In this document: piece after piece, positions 10,542-21,995 of the stretch
How positions within the stretch are numbered: the stretch's first letter is position 1
Layout: each line of letters opens with the position of its first letter
DNA from: Phoronis australis
Lineage: Eukaryota > Phoronida > Phoronidae
Direction: 5' to 3'
Assembly: GCA_002633005.1 (NCBI GenBank)
Contig: NMRA01000473.1
Coordinates: 300,491 to 341,722, forward strand
Length of the DNA: 41,232 nucleotides
Translations under genes and position numbers: made by a program
Notes under the pieces: model-generated
The model's input: the letters and a program-made list of their open reading frames with translations, nothing else
What the model was told of the DNA's origin: nothing
Databases searched by the model: none

Positions 10542-11220
10542 AATGAAGTGTTTAATTACAGGATAAATCACAACCACCTGCGCTACAGGGTAGCTACACA
10601 CACTCCACAGACTGCACAGTGCTTATTATTTTTGACACATTTTCGACATTTCCTGTAGAAGAAAGATACGTGCGATTTGATACATTGTATTACATCATAA
10701 AAACACGTTAAACTTATATGATGTCATTTTTGAAATTATAACAACATGATTTGCTGATTTCCATTTTTTAATTGTCAAAAACAACCCTTTAGTAAATTTT
10801 CGTAAGTAGTATTTTTCCACAATATACTATGACGTCATGAATAAATAAGTATTTCCTTCGGACATTTTCTGAGGTTGTTATGCTGGATGAAAGTGACATT
10901 CATATCTTATGGAAATGGACAAAATTCTGGCCTTGATGTTATTTACTTGCTGGATATGTCGTTCTGATGATTCTTTGATGAGTTGAAAATGTTTAACACG
11001 TTTGGTTGCTTCACTGTGACCGCTTAAAATCCATCCGGATTCGACGTCTTTCGTTCGGACTTGCCTCTGCTCTGTCCATTCGTGCCTGTGTATCTCAATC
11101 TTAGTCCTAGCTGCAGAAAACTGGGCGTTCTTTGTGTTCACCTTGTTGAGTGACACCAATTCAGGGCGATACAATGTAAGACTATGGTGTTGAATTATTT
11201 AATTGTTAGTAACGTGAGCC
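10542..11220. promoter_or_regulatory. Divergent intergenic region between TAF6L-like and SOCS genes
   Basis: About 680 bp separate the two start codons, which point away from each other, so the region probably holds both promoters. A perfect CRE-type palindrome TGACGTCA lies at 10830-10837 and TGATGTCA at about 10719-10726. No clear TATA box is placed. The minus-strand ORF at 10878-11174 lacks an ATG and is discussed among the findings. Confidence 0.45.
10830..10837. promoter_or_regulatory. CRE-like octamer TGACGTCA
   Basis: Perfect palindromic CREB/ATF consensus about 290 bp upstream of the TAF6L-like ATG and about 385 bp upstream of the SOCS ATG. Function is inferred from the motif and its position only. 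Confidence 0.35.
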
Positions 11221-12477
11221 ATGGATGAAACACCAACTGTTTTCAATGAAGGAATGGACGGTCAACAACCTTCAACCAACCAGCCTACTCAACAACCTTC
11301 AACCAGCCAGCCTACTCAACAACCTTCAACCAGCCAGCCTACTCAACAACCTTCAACCAGCCAGCCTACTCAACAACCTTCTACCAGCGAGACTAGAAAA
11401 GGCTCATCAAAAACGAGAAAGCCCAAATTCCTGTCACTACATCGTAAACATACTGCACAGCATAGTGGCCATGCAACTTGGAAAAGAACTCTTCGAGTGA
11501 AGTTTGCATCTTGTTTACGTGGGGCGAAGGCACATGGTATTCCAGATTCTAGACCCAGCCCTGATGATGGAAGATGTGTTTGTACAAGCTATAGGCGTAC
11601 GGAAGATCACGTGCTTGGAGCTGGGATTGTGTTTAGCGCTCAATATCCACCATCATCACCTGGACGCTTCGACTTGCTAGGACGTCAAACAAATAGTCCT
11701 GTCTGCAGAAGCCCAGATGTTATTGGATGTCCTAAGATAATGCCAGAAATGGAGCCTAGTGTTGAATTATGGAGCAGAGGCTCTAGAGAGTCCAGTCTTG
11801 TGTCCAGCTTGTCTCGACAGTGTGCCATTTCTACTGAAGTTAGGTCTCCACAACTTCGCTACAATGGCAGTGTGGATGAACACTCAACTGAAACTTTTTA
11901 TAGTGAATATAGAACAAAAGTTGGATCTGATGGCCCAGCTCCTACTGTAGTTCATACTCAGATAGATTATATTCACTGCCTCGTGCCTGATCTACAGAAG
12001 GTGACGAATTGTGGCTATTATTGGGGAGTCATGGACAGGTATGAGGCTGAAAGTCTTCTGGAGAACAAACCAGAGGGGACGTTCCTGCTTCGTGACAGCG
12101 CTCAGGATGAGTTTCTGTTTTCTGTCAGTTTCCGACGGTATGGAAGGTCACTGCATGCTCGCATAGAACAATGGAAACATAAGTTCAGTTTTGACTCGCA
12201 TGACCCAGCTGTGTTTGCTTCTGACTCTGTTCATGGTTTGATCGAGCATTACAAGGACCCAGGCTCCTGCCTGTTCTTTGAGCCAATGCTTATTCACCCA
12301 TTGAATCGTACAGAAGTGTTCTCTTTGCAGAATCTCTGCCGTGCCATTATTTGTTCTAACACTACATATGATGGTATCAGTTATCTCACCTTGCCTAAGT
12401 CTCTCAAAGAGAGCTTACGCTACTATCACTACAAGCAGAAAGTCAGAGTGCGTAAATTTGAACTTGCTCATGTATAA
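11221..12477 (+). CDS. SOCS5: SOCS4/SOCS5-type suppressor of cytokine signalling
   Basis: A complete 418-residue single-exon ORF with a good Kozak context (GAGCCATGG). Residues 15-56 are four and a half copies of a 9-residue QQPSTSQPT repeat. The long middle region is low-complexity and Ser/Pro-rich. The SH2 domain spans about 266-365 ([26 protein letters not shown] with phosphotyrosine-binding Arg291, [18 protein letters not shown]). The C-terminal SOCS box starts at about 368 ([13 protein letters not shown] box; [20 protein letters not shown] in the Cul5-box region). Family knowledge gives the role: a substrate receptor of Elongin B/C-Cullin5 ubiquitin ligases that damps cytokine or receptor tyrosine kinase signalling in the cytosol. 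The SH2 and box match vertebrate SOCS4 and SOCS5 about equally, so this is probably the single pre-duplication ortholog. Confidence 0.95.
   Translation: MDETPTVFNEGMDGQQPSTNQPTQQPSTSQPTQQPSTSQPTQQPSTSQPTQQPSTSETRKGSSKTRKPKFLSLHRKHTAQHSGHATWKRTLRVKFASCLRGAKAHGIPDSRPSPDDGRCVCTSYRRTEDHVLGAGIVFSAQYPPSSPGRFDLLGRQTNSPVCRSPDVIGCPKIMPEMEPSVELWSRGSRESSLVSSLSRQCAISTEVRSPQLRYNGSVDEHSTETFYSEYRTKVGSDGPAPTVVHTQIDYIHCLVPDLQKVTNCGYYWGVMDRYEAESLLENKPEGTFLLRDSAQDEFLFSVSFRRYGRSLHARIEQWKHKFSFDSHDPAVFASDSVHGLIEHYKDPGSCLFFEPMLIHPLNRTEVFSLQNLCRAIICSNTTYDGISYLTLPKSLKESLRYYHYKQKVRVRKFELAHV
11263..11388 (+). repeat. 27-bp coding minisatellite in SOCS N-terminus
   Basis: CAACAACCTTCAACCAGCC-type units of 27 bp, four full copies plus a partial fifth, encode QQPSTSQPT. 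The unit is a multiple of three, so copy-number change keeps the frame. Confidence 0.92.
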
Positions 12478-13250
12478 CCTGTTAGAGGTTGTCTCATATG
12501 TCTGCTGCTTATAAGTAATGTATCGTAAATACTCGTGCAGCACCTTGCTTTTAAGATAAACTCCTTCCGTATGAAGTTGAGGGTATACAGTATATTTATA
12601 GCTTTTTGTGTTTTATGTGTCTCACTTCAAAAACCACTCACTGTCTATTGACAATGTAATAGATAATTTTGCATAAATGTTTATTCAGGTTATCCAAAGT
12701 CTAGGCTTAAAGTAGCAATAAGGTAAATGCTCACACTCCTCAATTGTAATGGATAGTTCCATCGTGTCAATCAGACTATTGATTTTGGCCAGTAAGGGCA
12801 CGGGGAAATTCGTCCTCCAACATTCATTGGTAATGAAAGCAGTTTGTTTTTTATTTAGCAGACCTTCATCTAGTGAGTGCCCAGTGCATTCTAATGGACA
12901 TATCCTGACTCAGATTTAGACACCCTAGTTAGGATGCTCTGCTCTAAAGTACAGGAATTGGTATTTTCCTCTTTTAAGAGGATTTCCTCTTTTTTGGTTT
13001 CGATTTCCTCTTGTTTGATTTCCTGTTTTCTTGTTTTTCGTCTCTTGAAATTGTTTATTTCAGTTAAACTTTACAACACAAAAAAAAATTCTTTCCCACA
13101 AGCCTATTTATTTGTGGAAGGATATATCACCTGGAAAATTTTGTCCGTTTTGTCATTGGACATTGCAAGCCCTGAAAGTATTGATGTTTCTTTTAACTTT
13201 ATAACAGCAGTCCTGGAATCTCATTGACCTGTCCAGAATAAAAAAGGTAT
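12478..13250 (+). other. Probable SOCS 3' untranslated region
   Basis: No coding features. An AU-rich ATTTATTT lies near 13106, and the first AATAAA after the stop codon is at 13237-13242, so a 3' UTR of roughly 760 bp is plausible. A T/C-rich stretch at 12965-13050 explains the ORF at 12934-13227. Confidence 0.4.
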
Positions 13251-15680
13251 ACAAGATATAACCCAAAATAACACCACACTAAAACAGCGATTTGTCTTGG
13301 TTAATTAAAATGCAGTGGAGATGTCATTGATCTTGGAAGCCCTGAAAAATTAGCAAACTCATTTTGGACATCTTATTTTTGAAATCTTGGTGGACTACAC
13401 CCTAATATGTGTGGATGGCAACACCTGAAGATTTGACCTGGCAGACATTCAAAGAGTCATGTATTCTTAGTGCTAATGCCAGATCTGTATTGGCCACCAA
13501 TAAAACTTAACGCTGTATTATCATGTGAAGACTTTTCTTTTATATAATCATTTGTGCTGAAGTCTATGGAATAGTTATTGAGCACTCCAAATCGTGTTTC
13601 ACAGTTCATAGTGGCAAGCAGGGTAGGTCTAATACTATCTAGCTGTTGCAGTACATCTGATACCTGAATGAAACTGAGATGAATAGTTTTGGTAATTTAT
13701 GAAGGGACTCGAAGACTAGAGTCCATACTGATGTGTGTTTCAGTTAATTTACTCCAAGGCCCTATGTGCTTGTTTGACTCTTTCATCTGAAGCTCATGCT
13801 GTTGGCTTTAGGGGACTTCCACCATATCTGCTTTGGGCTGTGTTGGATTTCACAAAGTTTACCACTCACACCAGAGGCCTAAACAGAGACATAGGGGTTC
13901 TGTCTCACTACAAGTCTGTAGTGAATAGACTCCAGTAGCTGCGTATGTCTCTGTTTGGGTCTCTCTCTCTCTCTCTCTCTCGTCACACGTAGGCCTACCC
14001 CACTGATATTTGCTATCTCATGTTGTGTTCATATTGTTCACGTTTATTGTATGTTACTATGTGGTCCTCTGTGCCATTTTATTTTAGATCTGTTTAGCAG
14101 TCTGTAGCACACCCTTGAGATAGAGCGCACCGCTCGATACGTGGGGATATTTTAATATATTTTAGTACCGACGCTCGTCATTTTAGTTTTACTAGTTTTA
14201 CTATTTTGGATTTCACAACAATAAGTATAGTGGGCATGGCCTAACTGTATTTGTGAAATTATCCATTCAACAGATTGTGTGAGAGTGATTTTGACGTAGT
14301 TGACTGAGCTGATTTTGCCAGGTCAACCAGCTAAGATATAAGTTTTCACCAACAACTTATGGTCTCGGCTGGTGGGACTGGCAAAGTCCACGATGTGCAG
14401 CCATTGAGATAACCATCAATTTTGTGTTTAATGCAAAATGATGTTTTCAGATGCATAAGTGATTATGAGAAGTTTGTGACTTAAAAAGATATATGTAATA
14501 CATTACTGGAAATTAATATGTAAAAAATAAAGAGCAATCATTGTTTTAAAGCATTCAATTCTGATGTGACTTTCTGTTAAGACAATTTTTCAACATGTTC
14601 ATCCGTTGGTGGACACTGGCTATGTAGTGCAAATATGCAACTCCTGGTCTTATTCATTCCACTTCAGATTACTCTTTCATTCTGCATTGAAAAGGTGTCA
14701 TGAAGTTTACATCCTGAAGCATGCCGCCAAGATGATTGTAGCCTGGAACACCTGACTGGCAGGAGTATTGTATCTTACTTTTTTGTCTATGAAAAAGTTG
14801 TATTTGAAATAACATATCATAGGTATTTAGTTAAGTTCTATTATTGCTTCCTGGCGCTGTTCTCTTTGCTAGTGGCAATGTTATGAAGAATTTAACAATT
14901 GTGATTTGCTTGCTTTGATGAAGAATTCAAATTTATTATGTGTAGTATTTAAAACCGCCTATACCTGTATCATTCAGTACACTATCAAGGTGGTTCTCCT
15001 TAGCCTAGTTACTTTTGCTAGTGCAATATGCTATTTATAAGTTGTTGATACTGGACAGTCATTTTAAGGTCATGGGATGTAAAGGATGCACCAGTCTTAC
15101 CTAAACAATATGTATTTATTTATTTGTTGGATGTGTCATTCTTAATACACTGTCCTCATTGTTGTGGACCGAAATACATTGCACTAAGTATTGGCATTTC
15201 AATTACTATAATGACATCTCACAGACACTAATTAAAGACATAGCAAATTAAACTGGGTAAAACATGAAATCTGTATGAAACTACTGAAGAAGTAGGTATA
15301 CCTTTTATTTAGTCCTTAATTTCAAAGAAATTAAATAAGTGAACATTATCTATACACATTGTATGTGTTCACTTTGTCCAAAATGTTTGTGGAAAGAAGA
15401 TGTTTTAAGAAAGCAGTCGGAAATGTAAAAGGGCACAAATTCGGGTTGGATGAGGGCAGTAGTTACATCCATGGTCACAAGTCCCGGTTTGGTCCTCTTC
15501 CTTTAACTTCGCACCCTCCCCCCTCCCTCCCCCCGTGGGTACGGGTGATCAAAACAAAAACCTTGATACTGGTGAATGATCTTTCGAGAGCGAGCTGAAG
15601 TCTCTATGTACTTTACCTCATAAAACGAATACAAACTTCAGAGGAATTGGTTGCCTTGAGGCACCCATTCTGTCGTGCCC
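13251..15680. other. Intergenic sequence, no gene seen
   Basis: AT-rich, without recognisable protein similarity on either strand. It contains a (CT)n microsatellite at 13960-13980 and a C-rich tract near 15516-15536. Confidence 0.4.
13959..13980 (+). repeat. (CT)n microsatellite
   Basis: About eleven uninterrupted CT dinucleotides. Confidence 0.9.
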
Positions 15681-15841
15681 CAGTGGCGGATTTAAGGGGG
15701 TCAAGAGGGCCGTGCCCCTACCCCCTAAAATTTTCTTAGATTCTGTTTGTCAGTTTGGGAGTGCGAATGTCTGATGGGCAAAATACTGGCTAATATTCTG
15801 GCCTGCCCCCCCCCCAACCCAAAATCCTGGATCTGCCCCTG
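15681..15841. mobile_element. Small TIR element, hAT-like ends
   Basis: The left end CAGTGGCGGATTTAAGG and the reverse complement of the right end CAGGGGCAGATCCAGG are diverged terminal inverted repeats of the CAGNGGCGGATCC type common in short hAT-like elements. G-rich and C-rich tracts lie just inside each end. I could not find an 8-bp target duplication, so the call is tentative. Confidence 0.45.
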
Positions 15842-16089
15842 TGCTCGGACATGCAGCTTGACTCAGTGCATCATCTCAAGCAACAGTGACATGTCATTGC
15901 TTTTCAATCCTAGAAACCAGGCCCGTAGACTTCATTTCTTATCCTAAGGCGCTTTCCCATTAGGGTGCCTTCGGTATACCGAAGCCTCGCCGAAACTTCG
16001 CTTACCTTTCCGACTCGACAGCGATATCGAACTTATCGCTAAGATACCAGACAACGCAGCTCATTCGCACTCTCAAACGAATATTGCCG

Positions 16090-16462
16090 GGATTTTCCGT
16101 AGATAAGCTCACCCGATGAAAAGCCTATGGGCGTTTATTTGATGTTACATCTTCTGGCGCCAAGTGTCCATATAGTGGGCGCCTGTATTTGGAAAATTTC
16201 CTCTTAAAAGCCCACTCAGCGTCGACTTTTTGACACAAATTCAGATTTGTGGAGCATTTGCATTTATGAAAACGAACACGGTGTTGGCGAACTATATGCA
16301 TTCATTAACATGAAATTTAAATACACAGATTTAAGTAAGAAATGTCGGTGTGAGCAAAACTATTCCTTTCCGTTTACATGCCCCCTTTCCGTTTATTTGG
16401 TGTCATTAAAACGCCTTAACATTTTCATAATACACGCCTATGGGCTTATCTACGGAAAATCC
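16090..16462. mobile_element. 373-bp inverted-repeat element (MITE-like)
   Basis: GGATTTTCCGTAGATAAGC at 16090-16108 recurs as an exact reverse complement at 16444-16462. Just inside, GCCTATGGGCG and CGCCTATGGGC also face each other. No transposase and no certain target duplication. Confidence 0.65.
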
Positions 16463-17317
16463 TGTTTGGGACATGATGAAATCGATTTTACAATTTTAGC
16501 TTACATGGCCTAAATAAAAAAGTTTTAGTTACCCGAGACGTGGGTTAATCAAGTTGAGCATTTAAATGTTTGAATGAATTCATGTGCTATTTAAAACTAC
16601 TGTATTTTGGTTTTGGCTAAAGTATTTTTCATAGGTCAATTGTTGAGTAAGTAGTCTATTGCACAGATATGAACAAGACCAACATGCACAACTATGAGAT
16701 ATCATAAACACAACCGTTTCTATATAATAAGAAACTTATTCAAGCGGCAAAATAAACAGTAAACTAATAGTGTAATGTTACAACTATGAGAAAATATCAT
16801 GGATACTGGACAAATGGGCGGGAACATATGATCAAAAATAAATTATAAACAAACCGAGCCTAAGCGTTGGTTTACAAGTTCCATTATGCCTTGTGGTAAC
16901 CAGATCATGTTTTTAGAACCAAAAATCACTCATAATTTCAATCAGATCACAAAGTTTAAGAAAAAAAACTAGGTTAAACTTTACTATTAGACATCTGATC
17001 TGAAATTAATGAGACGACTAGAATTAATGTCAGTACTTTAACATTTCACTAACATATCATGTCATATATTTTGTTATTCAGCAATAACCGTTTTATATTC
17101 AGCATATGACAAAAGCTAAAAAAACGTGAATTCGGATGGAGATGTCTTTTTTCCATCTAAAAAACTGTGGTAGGCTAATGGGGTAGGTATTCATATATAG
17201 TAGAAACGATTGAGCTGCTTTTAATCCATCCATATTCATACTCAAAAAAGCATGAGACATGTTTTACTGTCGTCTAAACGTACAATCATAGATTACAATA
17301 CACAATACAGTATACAT
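16463..17317. other. Intergenic sequence, no gene seen
   Basis: AT-rich and without coding similarity. The first part of the adjacent LINE may extend a little left of 17318, but no further RT motifs were seen. Confidence 0.4.
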
Positions 17318-18558
17318 GGTAAAGATCCAAGCATGTCTCTCGTAGTTTATATCAATTTCGGTTGGGTCGACTTGACCTAGAATATGTACCCAAATATAAA
17401 TATTTAGGAATAATTTTAAATGAACATTTGAAGTTTTCTGAAACTGCTAAAACTCTATCCGAATCTGCCGGAAGAGCTTTGGGCGCTTTAATTAATAAAT
17501 TTAAAAAGAATAAAAATATGAGGTACAGAACGTTCACTACATTATTCAATGCTTGTGTTGTGCCTGTTAAGAGATTATTGTGTAGGTGTCTGGGGCGGCT
17601 CTAGTCTACAGGATTATGATGTCATTCAGAATAGAGCCGCGCGATTTTTCTTGGGCGTTCACAAATTCGCTCCTAATCATGCTGTTATGGGTGACATGGG
17701 GTGGGAATTCCCCAGTGTTAGGCGGAAATTTGAGCTTTTGAGAATGTGGAATCGTATTATTAATTTCGAGGATGATAAACTAACATATCGAATATTTTGG
17801 TGGGACTACACTACTTGTACTAATAATTGGTCTTCTGAAGCCTTGAGCATTTTTGAAGAATTAGGGATTTCGGATTGTTTTCATAACTTACGTTCAGGTA
17901 ATCTGTCTCACTGTAAGAATATTTTACATGATTTAGCCTGTGATAGGTGGTTGTTTGAAAGCCGTTCGAAACCAAAGTTAAGAACCTATGTTTTAATGAA
18001 GAATGTCTTTGAAGTTGAGCCTTACGTGCATTTAGACTTAACTCGGCCTAGTAGGTCAATTCTTGCTCAAATTAGAACCGGAACCCTACAGCTATTGGTT
18101 GAGGTTGGGCGTTTTCGTTCTCTAGATTTTGATGACAGAATTTGCTGTCTTTGTCACACTGGTCAGGTCGAAACTGAACTACATTTTCTGTTTGAGTGTC
18201 CGTTTTTCTTAGATGCCAGAAACACCTTTTATTGTCAAGTTGAGATTAAATATCCACGATTCCGTGCAGAAAGCTGTGAAAGTAAATTAATTACAATCAT
18301 GCAAAAAGATGCTATTAGAAAAACTTCAGTTTTCATCAAAAATATTTTTGAAGTAAGGAAAAATTATATTTATTTATGATCACTTTTATCTCGGCCTTCT
18401 CTTTCTGGTCCTCTTGCAATGCGTGTACACTTGTCTTTTCTTTTTTGTATCATGTATCTAAAGTGACTTATAAGCCCCGTGGAGGGCTGGGTGTTCCTAG
18501 TGTTTGTAACGTATTCATTGTTTAAATTCATTTGAACACATGTCACTATAATAAAAAA
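17318..18558 (+). mobile_element. Non-LTR retrotransposon 3' end (RT thumb and C-terminal zinc finger)
   Basis: Starting with LYQFRLGRLDLEYVPKYKYL, this is the region after the RT palm of a CR1/L2-type LINE. A single frameshift near 17567 links FNACVVPV to DYCVGVWGGSSLQDYDVI. The C-terminal half (17700-18379) includes LGVHKFAPNHAVMGDMGWE and a putative zinc finger CCLCHTGQVETELHFLFECP. After the stop at 18377-18379 about 180 bp of 3' UTR lead into AATAAAAAATTACTTACTT, where the element's own tail starts. It is 5'-truncated and non-functional, on the plus strand. Confidence 0.85.
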
Positions 18559-18694
<136 letters not shown>

Positions 18695-18755
18695 CGGTAA
18701 ATGCCCCATTTATTACGTCAATGCGATCATTGTTATGTTAAATGTCAGTGATACT

Positions 18756-19083
18756 ATGCATAAGTAATAACTTTATTGAAGTGCTCAAAGGTCGTAGATC
18801 CACACCACAGTTGAGCCTATACATATTTACATAGGCAGAGTACACAATATACAAATTATATACACAGCAATAACATCTTTGTAAGTGTAGATAACTTATG
18901 GAAGTCGTCACCATAGAAACTATTCAGCTTCTCCGCTAGGTGTCCCTGCGTAGATAAATTGAGCGGCCATGTTTTCAAGAAGTGCACGAATTTTGAAAAA
19001 CAATGCAGGCCATACTTTGCTTTACTGTGTAACCGATTGTATTTAGCCAGGTACTGTACCCTTTTGATGAATGCATGTTTCAT
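18756..19083 (-). other. Possible C-terminal fragment of another element or small gene
   Basis: A 75-codon minus-strand ORF (19083-18856; YLAKYNRLHSKAKYGLHCFS) starts with ATG and is followed by AATAAA on the same strand at 18777-18772. The basic, aromatic composition is like the tail of LINE ORF2 proteins, but I do not recognise the family. Confidence 0.22.
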
Positions 19084-19146
19084 GTTTAGTGGTAACTTTG
19101 ATTTAAAGACTTAATTGTGCATGTTTTTTGACTGAGTACTGTAACA

Positions 19147-19234
19147 GGTCGATCCCGTGCCGTGCCGTTGGCCGTGCTTGACCTGTGGCTGTACCCCGTG
19201 TGGTGGCTCTGATGCACGGGATCTTATTTCGACC
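19147..19234. repeat. Imperfect inverted repeat
   Basis: GGTCGATCCCGTGC at 19147-19160 faces GCACGGGATC...GACC at 19214-19234, with a loop of about 53 bp and seven unpaired bases in the right arm. Confidence 0.6.
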
Positions 19235-19566
19235 TTTTAGAACATACCTCTCGTAGACACGGTAAGTAAAGACGGGAGTACAGCGTAACCATTACATCGC
19301 TATGTAGAACTGATGGAAATTTGGCGAGTTTCAGAATCTTGCTATTAGTATTAGGTGATGTGGTTTGGTGCTTGACTTTTGATCGGAGTCAGTCAGTGAT
19401 CCTGATGGAAAGCTAAGCAGCATCCTATCACAGCAATAGTCAGGCACATCACATAGTGGCAAGAATGCAAACCTCACCAGACTTGCAGTGGTTCTATGTA
19501 GTGATGTAATGACGTTCACTGTACTCCTTTCTTCACTCTAATTTTGGTGTGTGTTGTGACACAAAG

Positions 19567-19640
19567 ACTTCCGGGTGTGACGTACAGCTAGATAAAGCCT
19601 CTCTAAATAGCTTGCCAAGTGGCAATTCTGAACACAAAGA
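19567..19640 (+). mobile_element. SINE-related 5' fragment
   Basis: GACTTCCGGGTGTGACGTA, then AGCTAGATAAAGCCTCTCT and AAGTGGCAATTCTG, match the start of the fuller copy at 19748-19885. The pol III box region is missing here. Confidence 0.5.
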
Positions 19641-19747
19641 GTGCATTTCTGACGGCAAATTCCAGGACACGAGGTAGTGTTGCTGAAAGCAAATTCCAGG
19701 ACGCCAGGAGACGCGCCTATTCTGTGGTAGGGAAATAGTGTTGTTAC

Positions 19748-19900
19748 ACATGACTTCCGGGTGTGAGGTATAGCTAGATAAAAAGCCTCTCTTTAGGAAG
19801 CGGCAATTGCCTCTTGGCTGAACAGTTTAGATGCTCGGCTCTCACACATGCAACCTGGGTTCAAGTCTCGGGTGTCACTGAAATTCTATGTATTTGCACT
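19748..19900 (+). mobile_element. tRNA-derived SINE
   Basis: GACTTCCGGGTGTGAGGTAT and AGCTAGATAAAAAGCCTCTC lead into CAATTGCCTCTTGGCTGAAC (A-box-like), GCTCTCACACATGCAACC and GGGTTCAAGTCTCGG (B-box-like). The copy at 10098-10215 shares the order and spacing. This is the best preserved of the copies in the window. Confidence 0.55.
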
Positions 19901-20316
19901 ATAAGTTCTGAAGATCAAAATAAGTTCCCCTCACTCTGTTTTGGCCCGACTAGGATTGGTGTAGACAGTACCAATGTCTCAACTGGTCCCAATAGAGACT
20001 GTAGTCATTTCATAGGCCCGCCATACGTCAGAAGCTTTTCGGTGAATTATACCTCTCACTTAAACCATGGATGCCATGTTCCTGTAAGTATCTTTTGCAC
20101 ATAGAGCGAGACCTTAGGAGGCTGTTGATGTCTTTATCTCTTTCCAGCTTGAACAAGTGCTCTCACATTCAAACTTTTTATCAAACAGTTTTTTGTTCAG
20201 TTACCCTAATCAGCACCTGTCCATTTTTACCTTGCTTGCAACAAATGATGTGACGTCGACCCCCTGGCTGCTGCATTGTTCTCAAATGCTACATTGGTTT
20301 TAATTTTGAACTCTGG

Positions 20317-20715
20317 GTGGCACCCCCCTCCCGTGGCACCCCCCTCCCATGGCACCCCCCTCCTGTGGCACCCCCCTCCCATGGCACCCCCCTCCCGTGG
20401 CACCCCCCTCCCGTGGCACCCCCCTCCCGTGGCACCCCCCTCCCGTGGCACCCCCCTCCCGTGGCACCCCCCTCCCGTGGCACCCCCCTCCCGTGGCACC
20501 CCCCTCCCGTGGCACCCCCCTCCCGTGGCACCCCCCTCCCGTGGCACCCCCCTCCCGTGGCACCCCCCTCCCGTGGCACCCCCCTCCCGTGGCACCCCCC
20601 TCCCGTGGCACCCCCCTCCCGTGGCACCCCCCTCCCGTGGCACCCCCCTCCCGTGGCACCCCCCTCCCGTGGCACCCCCCTCCCGTGGCACCCCCCTNAG
20701 CACCCCCTTCCCGTG
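20317..20715. repeat. 16-bp G/C-rich minisatellite, about 24 copies, with assembly gap
   Basis: The unit GTGGCACCCCCCTCCC is repeated nearly perfectly from 20317 to the N at 20698, with a diverged unit after it. The N shows that the array was not fully resolved, so the true copy number is unknown. Because 16 is not a multiple of three and the unit has no stop codon in any frame, long ORFs appear on both strands; none is a gene. Confidence 0.95.
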
Positions 20716-21423
20716 GCAGACCCTTACCATTATGGTACAGAGCGCCCTGTGTCTGGATCATCACTTGGAGCTAATTAAAAAACTCATATCCTTTTTCTGA
20801 TAGATTCATGCAGTACACATTATTATTTGTTGAAACATTATTTAAAATTGCTAGCTTCACTGGGCTTTTTACGTTCCTCTTGGTGTCTCCAGCTAACAAT
20901 TAACTGTTTCAAGGGTAACATTGTCATTCATGTCACCTCATTAACTGGTTTCATTTATTGCTGCAGCCACTTTATGTTTTTGTTTGCTTCAATAACACTT
21001 GGGATTTTATTTGTCACATTATTTACTCTTTAACAAAGTGTTTAATGTGCTGATAATAGGCATTTATGTTTAGGTTTATGAAAATGATCATTAATACATG
21101 GTCATAAATTTACAATCATGTTCAGTCTAAAAAGGCTTAGGTTGGATGAATCAATATGAAGGATTTTTCTGTTTTCTGTGAGTAAAGGTTTAGTTTAATT
21201 ATTCATTCCCAGGTAGCTTGGGTGGTATGAGTTATCAATGTACACTTTTAGTTTTGAGTTGTTTTTTTTTTGCATGAGAGTGCTAGCCAACTCTATAATT
21301 TTTGGCAATAGTTTGTGAGTACGATGATTCTGTTCCAACGATATGCACATCACTATCATTTGTTTTTCAACTTGAAATTGCTAGAGTGACCAGATTTTAA
21401 CATTGATTTGTTAATAAGTTAAG
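20716..21423. other. Intergenic sequence, no gene seen
   Basis: No recognised similarity; AT-rich. Confidence 0.4.
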
Positions 21424-21995
21424 TGCCGTCCACACACAGTAACCTAGAACAAGTTACTCCTGGAACAAGTTGTTGCCAGGTTTGGGGATTGTGTGGAGGC
21501 TACTTAAACTAGTGCAACTTGCCCCACTTGTGGCAACTTTCTCCACATTATGGAGGTGGGGTAACTTGTTCAAGGGTAACTTGCAGCACTTCTATTTGCT
21601 GTGCAGCCACAACATGGTTTAAGGTATGAGTAATTATCAGCTGCAGTAACAAAAGGACGGGTCTTCTTTTGCACGCCGCGTCAGCTGTTTATTGTCAAGC
21701 ACAGAGCGACAACTTTTGCCTTGTACTAGCGCCTTGTACTAGCACCTTGTACTAGCGCCTTGTACTAGCGCCTTGTACTAGCGCCTTGTACTAGCGCCTT
21801 GTACTAGCGCCTTGTACTAGCGCCTTGTACTAGCGCCTTGTACTAGCGCCTTGTACTAGCGCCTTGTACTAGCGCCTTGTACTAGCGCCTTGTACTAGTT
21901 ATCGGATATTAGTGAGTGGACGCTCCTTTAAAGTGGAACACGTTACACTAGTCCAAATTGTTCTCTATGGTAAGTCTGTATGTGGACAGGACTTC
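21424..21995. mobile_element. TIR element containing a 13-bp minisatellite
   Basis: AAGTGCCGTCCACACACAG at about 21420-21438 faces the reverse complement AAGTCCTGTCCACATACAG at about 21975-21993, a plausible diverged terminal inverted repeat. No transposase ORF and no clear target duplication. The interior carries the 13-bp array at 21719-21898. Confidence 0.45.
21719..21898. repeat. 13-bp tandem repeat, about 14 copies
   Basis: The unit TTGTACTAGCGCC is repeated almost perfectly; one unit has GCACC instead of GCGCC. Confidence 0.93.

Noticed and set aside
12934-13227. 97-codon ORF rich in Ser, Phe and Leu
   Set aside because: Produced by a T/C-rich tract in the probable SOCS 3' UTR.
20227-20800. 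Several 128-174 codon ORFs on both strands that look like Pro-rich or Gly-rich repeat proteins
   Set aside because: All are translations of the same 16-bp minisatellite; stop-free in every frame by composition, and the array contains an assembly N.
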